Assembly: GCA_018303895.1 (NCBI GenBank) | Contig: JAGVXJ010000073.1 | Location: forward strand, 1-14,235 | Length of the DNA stretch: 14,235 nt | Source of the DNA: Candidatus Pacearchaeota archaeon | Lineage (GTDB): Archaea > Nanobdellota > Nanobdellia > Pacearchaeales > GW2011-AR1 | Reading direction: 5' to 3' | In this document: piece after piece, positions 1 through 5,787 of the stretch | Layout of the letters: each line of letters begins with the position of its first letter | Position numbering within the stretch: position 1 is the stretch's first letter | Program-made: the position numbers and the translations under genes | The notes under the pieces: generated by a model | Databases searched by the model: none | Told to the model about the DNA's origin: nothing | Seen by the model: the letters and a program-made list of their open reading frames with translations, nothing else

Positions 1-171
1 CAATTTATTTTCACTTAATTCTTTTAGAGTTCTGGAAATATGCGATTTGTACATTTTAGTTTCTTTTTTTATTTCTGGCTGACTTAATTGTTTATCTTTA
101 AACTTGGACAATATCTCAATTCTTCTTTTACTGCTCGCTGTAAAACTTATTAGTTTAGGATTAACTTCCAT
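1..171 (-). CDS. Winged-helix transcriptional regulator, partial (C-terminal part beyond window)
   Basis: The minus strand is open from an ATG at 171 to the window edge, giving the first 57 residues. After a short N-terminus the residues read as a helix-turn-helix: RRIEILSKF (first helix), LSQPEIKKET (second helix), then KSHISRTLKELSENKL (recognition helix leading towards a wing). This is the usual layout of ArsR/MarR-type winged-helix DNA-binding proteins, in which a strongly basic SRTLKEL-like helix enters the major groove. The gene is divergent from the membrane-anchored protein at 306, with 134 bases between start codons. Three GTTACC hexamers lie in that gap and could be its operators. 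Family assignment is from residue pattern only; the specific subfamily and any ligand cannot be told because the rest lies outside the window. Confidence 0.6.
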   Translation of the reverse strand, partial: MEVNPKLISFTASSKRRIEILSKFKDKQLSQPEIKKETKMYKSHISRTLKELSENKL

Positions 172-182
172 AAAAATTAAAA

Positions 183-234
183 GTTACCATATCTTTTATT
201 ACGAGGTTACCTTTTGAGTTACCAAATATTTAAA
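183..234. promoter_or_regulatory. Divergent promoter region with three GTTACC hexamers and a TATA-like box
   Basis: GTTACC occurs on the plus strand at 183-188, 206-211 and 218-223. The last copy directly abuts an AAATATTTAAA stretch (224-234) that could be the TATA element for the gene at 306. Hexamers beside a TATA box next to a helix-turn-helix gene suggest operator sites, but this is inference from position and repetition only. Confidence 0.35.
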
Positions 235-291
235 AACAGGAATTGCTTGATTCTTTTAAGAGATGTTTCTCTTGATTGTATACAAATAGAA

Positions 292-299
292 GGGGGTGA
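292..299 (+). promoter_or_regulatory. Strong Shine-Dalgarno site for the gene at 306
   Basis: GGGGGTGA ends six bases before the ATG at 306 and matches the archaeal anti-Shine-Dalgarno core GGTGA. It stands out because most other genes here have a TATA-like box about 26 bases before the start codon and no ribosome binding site, so this gene seems to be translated from a leadered message. Confidence 0.65.
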
Positions 300-305
300 A
301 AAAAA

Positions 306-725
306 ATGGTTGAAAAAAATAGTTGGGTTGGAATTGTAGCAGTTATTGCTTTGATACTTTCTGTCGTTGCTATTGCAGTTATTCTTAGTGGAGGAATGAC
401 TGGAAATGTGATAAAATTGAATAATGTTCCTACTGGGAGTTATTCTGTTTATACAAAAGCTGAAGTTGATACTTTGCTTCTTCCACTAACACAAATAAGG
501 GTTCCATTACTTAATGGAGAAACAAAAACTTTTCCTTTTCTTGGAAATTTCCATAGTATGAGTATAGATTACATAAGTTTAGATAATAAACTAAAAATTC
601 AATTGGATGGATCTATTTCCCCTGCAATGAGAATTGGACAAGTATATACTGTTGCAGGTTTTAAATTATGGATTGAGGCGATATCTGGAAGTCAGGGAAA
701 AGTAACTATTGGTATGAAGAGATAG
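306..725 (+). CDS. Small membrane-anchored hypothetical protein
   Basis: A 139-residue protein with an N-terminal hydrophobic segment at about residues 8-29 (from VGIVAVIALIL to VILSGG) preceded by MVEKNS, which fits an uncleaved signal anchor with the remainder outside the cell. The outer part contains YTKAEVD (about residues 49-55), a short motif often seen in fibre-like or coiled-coil surface proteins before a trimeric stalk; that link is a recollection and not decisive. The rest is probably beta-rich (alternating polar and apolar residues such as KLKIQLDGS and KVTIGMKR) and has no cysteines or catalytic motif that I recognise. The start is fixed by the strong ribosome binding site six bases upstream. 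It is divergent from the winged-helix regulator and may be controlled by it. Confidence 0.7.
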   Translation: MVEKNSWVGIVAVIALILSVVAIAVILSGGMTGNVIKLNNVPTGSYSVYTKAEVDTLLLPLTQIRVPLLNGETKTFPFLGNFHSMSIDYISLDNKLKIQLDGSISPAMRIGQVYTVAGFKLWIEAISGSQGKVTIGMKR

Positions 726-752
726 TTAAAATTAATTTTTCATTTTCTTTTT

Positions 753-2681
753 TTATTTCCCAAACTCATTCAGCACCCGTTCGTCAGGACTCAATAAATA
801 AATATGGTCATTCTTGAATCTTAATCCACGATAAATTTTTTGAAGCAATTCTCGATGGGCTTTGTCTCGGTAAAAATCCCAATAATAATTTGCTTTTGTT
901 TCCATCAAAACTTTCCAGAATGGGTCCTGAACATTTGGATTTGGATATTTTGTAAAAACAATACTATTACATTCATCTCCCGGAAAATCCACTCCTCTTG
1001 CGCATCTCGTTGAAAAAAGAACATCAACTTTCTTATTTTTAAAATTTCCAATCAGTTCTCCATCGGAATCATTAATTTGCATTTCAGAAAGTTTTTCTCG
1101 GCTTATCAGATTTTTTAGATTAAACTGAATTAATTCTTCTTCGCTCGGCAAATCCTGAAACGCATTTACATGAACCAGCGTCGGCTGTTTTGATTTTTCA
1201 ACGCATTTGTCCAACGCAATTAAATAATCCTCTCGGCTAAATTTTCCGCTTGAAAAATTGCTATACTTACAATCCATCTCAAAACCAGTTTTCAAGATAT
1301 CAATATTTCCTTGCTGAATTGTTTCCGCTTCGACTCTTTTGTAATCATTTATTCCAAAAATATTTTTCAACACACTTTCTGAATGAACCGTCCCAGACAT
1401 TAAAACCAGCACTTTATTTTTTCTAAGAAGTTCTGCAAATTTTTTCTCAAGATTAGTCGTTATTAGGCTCGCAATAATTGTGTTTTCTTTTTTTTCAAAA
1501 CTAACATAAGTTTCGTCGAGGGAATTTTCAAAATTCAAAACTCCTTCCATAACTTCCACAAGATAACTTTCGTCTTCAAGTTCATAAACGAAATCTGAAT
1601 TTTTTACCAGCATATGAACCAAGTCATACATTCCCGTTTCCTTCAATGGAACGACTTTTCTTGAAATCGCTAAATCATTAGTTTTTTTGTTTAATTTAAT
1701 TTGTTTAATTATCTCTCCAACTTCGCTTATTTTCGAATCTAACTCATCGCTAACTCCAATCCCATTTATCAAAGAGTTTGTTAGTCTGTCCAAATTAATA
1801 TTTTTTTGATTTGCAAAACTATCCAAAAATTCATCACACTCGTCGATAATTTCAACTTCAGTTAATGGTTTTCTGTCTAATGCCACTTCAAGTTTGTATT
1901 TAGCTGCGTTAAAAACCATAACGTCCGAGTTTATATAAGAGTCATATTGTTCGTAAAATTTACATCCCGGTTTTCCTTTGTAAACAAAAAATTTTTTTCC
2001 ACTTAAACCCATATACTCTTTTTTATTTTGTGCCTCAAAAATTTTAAGTTCATACTTCGACGGCAAAATCGGACTCCAATACGGGCAAACTGGCGCAATC
2101 GAGGCTCGTTTAACGTCTTTTATTTCATCAAAATCTTTCCAATTTACCCTATTGTTTTGTTTCAAATATTCTTTTATTTTGTTCCAATTTTTTTCTTTTA
2201 TTTCAATTTTGCATGGAAGTGAAAGATTATCTGCCGAACCATCATTTCCAAAATCGTCGTCCATCTTTCCTCTTTTTTTCTCAAAAAGTTCATTCAATTT
2301 TAAATTAATCTCTTTAGTAAAAATAGGTATTGCATTTTTATTTTCTTCAAGAAATCGGCATCGATGATTTTTTCTTCCAGTCAAAACGCTTATCTTTAAT
2401 TTTTCCTTTCCTTCTTTCAAAAGATATTTTTCATTCTCGTAATCTTTTTTATACTGGCTCTGCAAATTTTTTCCTGGAACAACAATTGAAGTTTTTCCGA
2501 GTTCTTTTGCGATGTTCAAAGCAATCGCCGATTTTCCAGTTCCACAAACGCCATGAATGAAAATTACTTTTGCCCCATTTTTTATCTCTTTAACAACTTC
2601 ATTGACGACGTCTTCCTGCGTTTTTCCATTCGAGAACTTCAACGGCTCAAGAAACTTTTCATTTTTGTATAGGTTCCACAT
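753..2681 (-). CDS. XPD/DinG-like superfamily 2 DNA helicase with candidate Fe-S cluster
   Basis: A 642-residue ATP-dependent helicase. Walker A is GVCGTGKS at residues 44-51, and the Walker B/DEAH-equivalent box is DECD at 280-283. Between them lie C108, C157, C199 and C240 (contexts NHRCRF, LPCKIE, APVCPYW and PGCKFYEQ), the place and order in which XPD, Rad3 and DinG helicases bind a 4Fe-4S cluster. SGTVHSES resembles the motif after the arch domain, FSTRCARGVDFPG is a motif V, and IYRGLRF near the C-terminus is a variant of the XPD motif VI QxxGRxxR. Members unwind DNA 5' to 3' in repair or in resolving unusual structures. The spacing between the first and third cysteines is longer than in XPD, so this is likely a divergent relative rather than the orthologue. 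It stands alone, with its tail 27 bases from the end of the convergent gene at 306. Confidence 0.75.
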   Translation of the reverse strand: MWNLYKNEKFLEPLKFSNGKTQEDVVNEVVKEIKNGAKVIFIHGVCGTGKSAIALNIAKELGKTSIVVPGKNLQSQYKKDYENEKYLLKEGKEKLKISVLTGRKNHRCRFLEENKNAIPIFTKEINLKLNELFEKKRGKMDDDFGNDGSADNLSLPCKIEIKEKNWNKIKEYLKQNNRVNWKDFDEIKDVKRASIAPVCPYWSPILPSKYELKIFEAQNKKEYMGLSGKKFFVYKGKPGCKFYEQYDSYINSDVMVFNAAKYKLEVALDRKPLTEVEIIDECDEFLDSFANQKNINLDRLTNSLINGIGVSDELDSKISEVGEIIKQIKLNKKTNDLAISRKVVPLKETGMYDLVHMLVKNSDFVYELEDESYLVEVMEGVLNFENSLDETYVSFEKKENTIIASLITTNLEKKFAELLRKNKVLVLMSGTVHSESVLKNIFGINDYKRVEAETIQQGNIDILKTGFEMDCKYSNFSSGKFSREDYLIALDKCVEKSKQPTLVHVNAFQDLPSEEELIQFNLKNLISREKLSEMQINDSDGELIGNFKNKKVDVLFSTRCARGVDFPGDECNSIVFTKYPNPNVQDPFWKVLMETKANYYWDFYRDKAHRELLQKIYRGLRFKNDHIYLLSPDERVLNEFGK

Positions 2682-2769
2682 CTTTGCAATTCATTATTTA
2701 GAATCCGTTAAAAAATTTTCAAAGAGTTATAAATCTTTGTTTATGGAAATTTGTAAAATTTCTATTTCT

Positions 2770-2818
2770 GAGAAGTTTTAATAATTTATTTATTGTTCTG
2801 AAATTGTTTAAACTTCTC
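2770..2818. repeat. Palindromic intergenic repeat, copy A
   Basis: The arms are 2770-2787 and 2801-2818: GAGAAGTTT on the left and AAACTTCTC on the right, continuing inward for 18 positions with two mismatches, around a 13-base loop. It resembles copies at 7561 and 9922. With the copy at 9922 it shares the right-hand sequence TTCTGAAATT followed by AAACTTCTCTAAAA. It lies between the divergent helicase and DGR target genes. Confidence 0.6.
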
Positions 2819-2850
2819 TAAAAAGGATGGGGGCTGTTGTGATTAGTTAC

Positions 2851-2872
2851 GTTACTCTTTCATAAAAGTAAC
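2851..2872. promoter_or_regulatory. Dyad upstream of the DGR target promoter
   Basis: GTTACT (2851-2856) and AGTAAC (2867-2872) form an inverted repeat with a further TTT/AAA match inside, just upstream of the TATA box of the target gene. This could be an operator or upstream activator site. No regulator can be named. Confidence 0.3.
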
Positions 2873-2884
2873 AGAAGCGAAAGA

Positions 2885-2892
2885 TTTAAATA
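2885..2892 (+). promoter_or_regulatory. TATA box of the DGR target gene
   Basis: TTTAAATA is centred about 26 bases before the ATG at 2915. That spacing predicts transcription starting at or next to the start codon (leaderless), as for several other genes here. Confidence 0.6.
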
Positions 2893-2914
2893 GTTATTTT
2901 TTCTGAAACTACTT

Positions 2915-3733
2915 ATGAAATACTTAACTGAAAACAAAAGAAATTATCTTGAAATTGGAAATGGAAAGCAATTTCTACATCCTGCTTTTTACGGAAATCT
3001 TGCTCAATTGGTTTCTGCAATAGATGGAGCTGGTTTGAAAAGACCAAATTCAGAAGATGTTGCTGATTTAGTTTATGATGCATTTCAAGACAAAAATGAA
3101 AAATATTCCGCAGAAATAATTAAAATTTTGGAAGATTTATTTTTAAGAGAATTTACTGGAAACTTATATCTACCCAAAAGAGATGGCGAAGAAGTTCACA
3201 ATGGAGTTATTGTTGAATCTAATCCTTCAATTATTAAAGGAAGAACAATTATGGATAAAAATTCTTTGATAAAACGGCTTCAATCAAATGACCCTTTAGT
3301 AAAATTTGTTCCATTCGGATTTAAAACAGGAGAACTTCCAAAAAAAGGATTCGGAAAAAATGATTACAACATCGCAAGATATGGAGAAGAAAGAGCAGAC
3401 AAAATTGAACAAGTTGCTTCGCAATATAAATTTGATCCAGTTCTAAATGTTTTTAATTCAGTTGATAAAGAAATAGTTCGTGGTTCCGCGTTGTATTCCA
3501 GCGGGAGCATCGTCGACGGCGATAGGTTGTATCTTGATGGCTACGACTGGGATGACGGTGGCAATGGTTATGCTTTCGGGGTAAGTCGCGAGGCACTTGG
3601 TGCCGAGCTAAAAGAAAGTTCAGCGAAGCCAACACAAAAAATTTTGTACTCTATTGAAGATGTTCGAGAAGCATTAGAAAAAGCAAATTTCGGACCTCTT
3701 GCAGATTCTATTATAAGTCAATTATCTAAATAA
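2915..3733 (+). CDS. DGR target (variable) protein
   Basis: A 272-residue protein with no signal peptide or membrane segment, so probably cytoplasmic. The N-terminal half (residues 10-90, including LHPAFYGNLAQL, ADLVYDAFQDK and FTGNLYLPK) resembles, from memory, a protein family common next to DGRs in Woesearchaeota and Pacearchaeota. Residues 191-223 are encoded by the variable repeat and end in GNGYAFGV, like the end of the C-type-lectin-like fold used by DGR targets. Residues that differ from the template-encoded ones include Y194, S196, G197, S198, V200, D208, Y210, D211, D213, G215, G216, G218, G222 and V223, while scaffold residues D203-Y206, W212, N217 and Y219-F221 are unchanged. About 49 residues follow the variable region, ending in a helix (SIEDVREALEKANFG). 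Its role is probably to bind a changing ligand, which is not known. Confidence 0.85.
   Translation: MKYLTENKRNYLEIGNGKQFLHPAFYGNLAQLVSAIDGAGLKRPNSEDVADLVYDAFQDKNEKYSAEIIKILEDLFLREFTGNLYLPKRDGEEVHNGVIVESNPSIIKGRTIMDKNSLIKRLQSNDPLVKFVPFGFKTGELPKKGFGKNDYNIARYGEERADKIEQVASQYKFDPVLNVFNSVDKEIVRGSALYSSGSIVDGDRLYLDGYDWDDGGNGYAFGVSREALGAELKESSAKPTQKILYSIEDVREALEKANFGPLADSIISQLSK
3484..3583 (+). repeat. DGR variable repeat (VR)
   Basis: This 100-base segment of the target gene aligns with 3972-4068. I count about 19 substitutions, 18 of them at positions that are A in the template (15 A to G, 3 A to T, none to C). The exception is C3533 against G4018. The VR also holds one extra codon near 3512-3520. 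About half of the 35 template adenines are changed. Adenine-specific change is the signature of mutagenic retrohoming. The unmutated 3' patch TTATGCTTTCG marks the homing-initiation end. Confidence 0.93.
3592..3604 (+). other. Hairpin just downstream of the VR
   Basis: GGCAC-TTG-GTGCC is a perfect GC-rich inverted repeat starting nine bases after the VR. There is no equivalent after the TR. Known DGRs such as that of phage BPP-1 need a short hairpin or cruciform just after the VR for efficient homing, so this is a good candidate for the target-recognition element. It also lies within coding sequence (residues 226-230). Confidence 0.5.
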
Positions 3734-3971
3734 TTATAAATTCTATTTTTATAAAATTCTTGTCTTAGTTTCAAGAAAATAAACCTTCTTGGCTAGGGCT
3801 ACACGCCGATTAATAGTATTTTTTCTTTGAAAAAAGAAAAAATCATGAAATTCAATCGCGACATTAAGTACTGGTAGAACTCCGGTTTTATCGATGGCTT
3901 ACCAATTTGAGGCACATCGAGGGAAATATGAAGTGATGGTGATTTACTTTTAATTAATTGGCTACATAACT
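3734..3971 (+). other. Non-coding spacer between DGR target and TR (likely part of the DGR RNA)
   Basis: The spacer is 238 bases long. No ORF longer than about 20 codons is convincing, and no Avd accessory gene is present. It contains TTATAAA/TTTATAA pairing just after the target stop codon, a segment GGCTAGGGCTACACGCC (3791-3807), and a near-perfect hairpin at 3819-3842. DGR template RNAs usually extend beyond the TR into flanking structured sequence, so this region probably contributes to the template RNA. Confidence 0.45.
3819..3842 (+). other. A/T-rich hairpin with GAAA loop upstream of the TR
   Basis: TTTTTTCTTT pairs with AAAGAAAAAA around a GAAA tetraloop, giving ten perfect base pairs. 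It could be a structural part of the DGR RNA or end transcription from the target gene. Confidence 0.5.
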
Positions 3972-4068
3972 TTCCGCATTGAATTCCAACAGGAACATCG
4001 ACAACGATAGGTTGTATGTTAATGGCAACAACTGGAATGACGATAACAATAGTTATGCTTTCGAAATA
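3972..4068 (+). repeat. DGR template repeat (TR)
   Basis: This is the 97-base donor copy of the VR, rich in AAC/AAT codons at the positions that vary (N-rich if translated in the VR frame). It begins at TTCCGC and the unvaried core ends at TTATGCTTTCG. The four further bases AAAT and a final A fit the VR if three more A-to-G changes are allowed. It ends 27 bases before the reverse transcriptase ATG and lies in that gene's reading frame, with an in-frame TAA just before it at 3967-3969. Confidence 0.92.
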
Positions 4069-4095
4069 GCTTTAGCAACTAAGACAATATTTAAT

Positions 4096-5233
4096 ATGAA
4101 AACTTACAATAAGCTGTATGAAGAAATTTGTTCGATGAATAATTTAGCAAATTCTTGGAAAGAAGCAAGGAAAGGAAAAACAAAGAAACTTTATGTAATT
4201 GAATTCGAGGAGAACTTACGAAAAAATCTCCTCGAATTAAGGAAAGAATTGCTAAATCAAACATACAAACCAAAACCCTTAGTGACTTTTACTTTACGAG
4301 ACCCAAAAACCAGAAAAATTTCTAAGTCGGCATTTAGAGATAGGCTTATTCATCATGCCGTAGTCAGAGTTATTGAACCAATTTTTGATAAAACTTTTAT
4401 TTATGATTCCTGCGCAAACAGAAAAGGAAAAGGAAATCTGTTTGCGCTGAAAAGATTTGAAAAATTTGCAAGAATCGTTTCAAAAAACGGAAAAATAAAT
4501 GGTTGGTTTAACAACAATCAGATAAAAGGTTATTGTCTCAAGGCAGACATAAAACATTATTTTCAGGAAGTTAATTTAGAAATTTTGCTGAAAATAATTA
4601 AACGAAAAATTAGTGATGAGGAAACTATCTGGTTAATTAAGCAAATTCTCAACAATTCTGCGAACATTTCGGGGGGGGGGGCGAACGATTTCGCGAGAAA
4701 TTACTCCAAAGGTAAATGTAAAAATTCGAGCGGGGTCGCGAGTAGAACGAAAAATTGGTATGTCTTTAGGAAATTTAACTTCACAATTCTTTGCTAATAT
4801 TTATTTGAATGAACTGGATTATTTTGTAAAACATATTTTAAGAGCAAAATATTATATTCGTTATGTTGATGATTTTGTGGTTTTACATTCTTCAAAAGAA
4901 CAATTAAAAATTTGGAAAAAACAAATTGAAGAATTCTTGCAAAACGAGTTAATGCTTGAACTTCATTCAGACAAATCAAAAATTCTCAATTTGTCAAGGG
5001 GAATTGACTTTGTTGGTTTTAGAAATTTTTATTATTTTAATTTGCTAAGAAAAAGAAATTTTCGAAAAATGAAATTTAAAATCCAGCAGTTTAAAGAAGG
5101 AAAACTTTCACAAGAAAAAATTTTAGAAAGTTTTCAGGGTTGGAATGCTTATTCAATGTGGGCAGATAGCTTAAATGTGAGGATAAAATTATCTCTCAAA
5201 ATTTCTAATGATGTCTATCAAACTTCCATCTAG
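4096..5233 (+). CDS. DGR reverse transcriptase, frameshifted at a G11 tract
   Basis: Two overlapping frames together encode a reverse transcriptase of about 378 residues, a normal length for DGR enzymes. The first frame (ATG at 4096) carries RDRLIHHAVVRVIEPIFDKT and LKADIKHYF, whose D151 is the first catalytic aspartate. The second frame carries LGNLTSQ (near 4763-4783), the motif (I/L/V)GxxxSQ that separates DGR enzymes from other retroelements, then YVDD (4862-4873) and RGIDFVGFRNF. The first frame fails after the 11-G run at 4671-4681 and ends at 4797. The second frame is already open there, and dropping one G joins them with no stop, adding an arginine-rich linker (4682-4756) before LGNLTSQ. 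The start at 4096 is preferred to an upstream TTG at 3979 because the latter lies in the TR. The copy is either phase-variable, rescued by slippage, recently dead, or a sequencing error. Confidence 0.85.
4671..4681 (+). repeat. G11 homopolymer causing the reverse transcriptase frameshift
   Basis: Eleven consecutive G lie in otherwise AT-rich DNA. The run is flanked by the near-identical direct repeats CGAACATTTCG (4661-4671) and CGAACGATTTCG (4682-4693). Ten G (or 7 or 13) would put the whole reverse transcriptase in one frame; eleven do not. Confidence 0.9.
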
Positions 5234-5254
5234 AAAAATTGGGTTTGTCTGATT

Positions 5255-5282
5255 GGGGAAATTTGAAATCTCAAATTTCTCC
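5255..5282. terminator. Hairpin after the reverse transcriptase
   Basis: GGGGAAATTTGA pairs with TCAAATTTCTCC (12 positions, one G-U) around an AATC loop, 22 bases after the reverse transcriptase stop. It lies between two convergent genes and probably ends transcription from one or both sides. Confidence 0.5.
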
Positions 5283-5286
5283 CCGT

Positions 5287-5307
5287 GAACGATTTGAAAA
5301 ATCGTTC
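5287..5307. terminator. Second hairpin between convergent genes
   Basis: GAACGATTT and AAATCGTTC form a nine-base perfect stem around GAA. With the hairpin at 5255 it makes a tandem barrier between the DGR and the ribosomal cluster. The rpl12 side also has a U-rich stretch just after its stop codon. Confidence 0.5.
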
Positions 5308-5344
5308 TATTTAGTAAAGTATAAATTACAAAATAAAAATTACT

Positions 5345-5629
5345 TTAACCAAACAGAGCAGACAAACCTTCAGCTGCAGCTGCCTTCTTTTCTTCTTTTG
5401 GCGCTTCAGCTTTTGCTTCCGCTTTCGGAGTTCCACTTGCTGGTGCAGCAACTAGACTTGCAGATGCAAGTTCTTTGTCTATGTCAACACCTTTCAAGCT
5501 TGCAACAAGAGATTTTATCTTTCCCTCGTCTGCGTGAGCTCCTGCAGCCGTAACAACAATTTTGATGTTGTGTTCGTTAACTTCTTTTCCTGCCTTGTGT
5601 AATAACAAAGCTGCGTATATGTTTTCCAT
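5345..5629 (-). CDS. rpl12: Large ribosomal subunit stalk protein P1 (aL12)
   Basis: This 94-residue acidic stalk protein binds as dimers to the tail of uL10 and recruits translation GTPases. The start MENIYAALLLHKAGKEV and NIKIVVTAAG form the archaeal/eukaryal P1 dimerisation domain (about residues 1-58). An alanine/lysine/glutamate hinge (about residues 62-86) follows, then the conserved C-terminal tip GLSALFG that contacts elongation factors. It is the last gene of the uL1-uL10-P1 run, 158 bases after uL10, further than is usual in these operons. The gap contains two consecutive hairpins and a possible small ORF. Length and all landmarks fit an intact protein. Confidence 0.95.
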   Translation of the reverse strand: MENIYAALLLHKAGKEVNEHNIKIVVTAAGAHADEGKIKSLVASLKGVDIDKELASASLVAAPASGTPKAEAKAEAPKEEKKAAAAEGLSALFG

Positions 5630-5652
5630 TGTGTTTTTTGATGTTTAATTCT

Positions 5653-5690
5653 GTGCAAAAAATGCACTGGCGAAATCTGAGATTTCAGCC
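5653..5690 (-). promoter_or_regulatory. Two consecutive hairpins just upstream of rpl12
   Basis: In the minus-strand message, GGC-T-GAAATC / GATTTC-GCC with a 3-base loop (5669-5690) is followed by GTGCA-TTTTT-TGCAC (5653-5667), leaving 23 bases before the rpl12 ATG. They could stabilise a processed rpl12 message, control the high output needed for a multi-copy stalk protein, or attenuate read-through. Confidence 0.45.
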
Positions 5691-5693
5691 TTT

Positions 5694-5786
5694 TTAGTTT
5701 CCTCCCCCAAATGATTTACTTAAATCTTTGCTCGCCGAGGGCGATACAATGTTTACTTGAGGAATTTGATTATTTGTATTTTTCAT
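5694..5786 (-). CDS. Possible 30-residue small protein between uL10 and P1 genes
   Basis: An ATG occurs one base after the uL10 stop codon and opens a 30-codon frame whose product contains IPQVNIVSPSASKDLSK and ends in FGGGN. The tight coupling to uL10 is what one expects of a translated operon member, and a TAA closes it before the rpl12 hairpins. The product has no motif that I recognise, is polar and lacks a membrane segment. It may be a real small protein, a leader peptide acting on the downstream hairpins, or chance. Confidence 0.35.
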   Translation of the reverse strand: MKNTNNQIPQVNIVSPSASKDLSKSFGGGN

Positions 5787-5787
5787 T

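Noticed and set aside
2028..2781. Plus-strand frames opposite the helicase gene
   Set aside because: Low-complexity phenylalanine/serine-rich translations, the expected antisense of a lysine/glutamate-rich gene.
3894..3953. A 19-codon ATG frame in the DGR spacer
   Set aside because: Too short, no recognisable motif, and it lies in sequence that more likely contributes to the template RNA.
3979..4095. Extended reverse transcriptase start at a TTG, adding 39 residues encoded by the TR
   Set aside because: The segment is the template repeat; the ATG at 4096 gives a normal reverse transcriptase N-terminus. In-frame reading through the TR is noted as a curiosity only.
5239..5553. Plus-strand frame after the reverse transcriptase
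   Set aside because: Most of it is the complement of rpl12 and turns into leucine/glutamine-rich translation, a typical shadow; its first third covers two hairpins.
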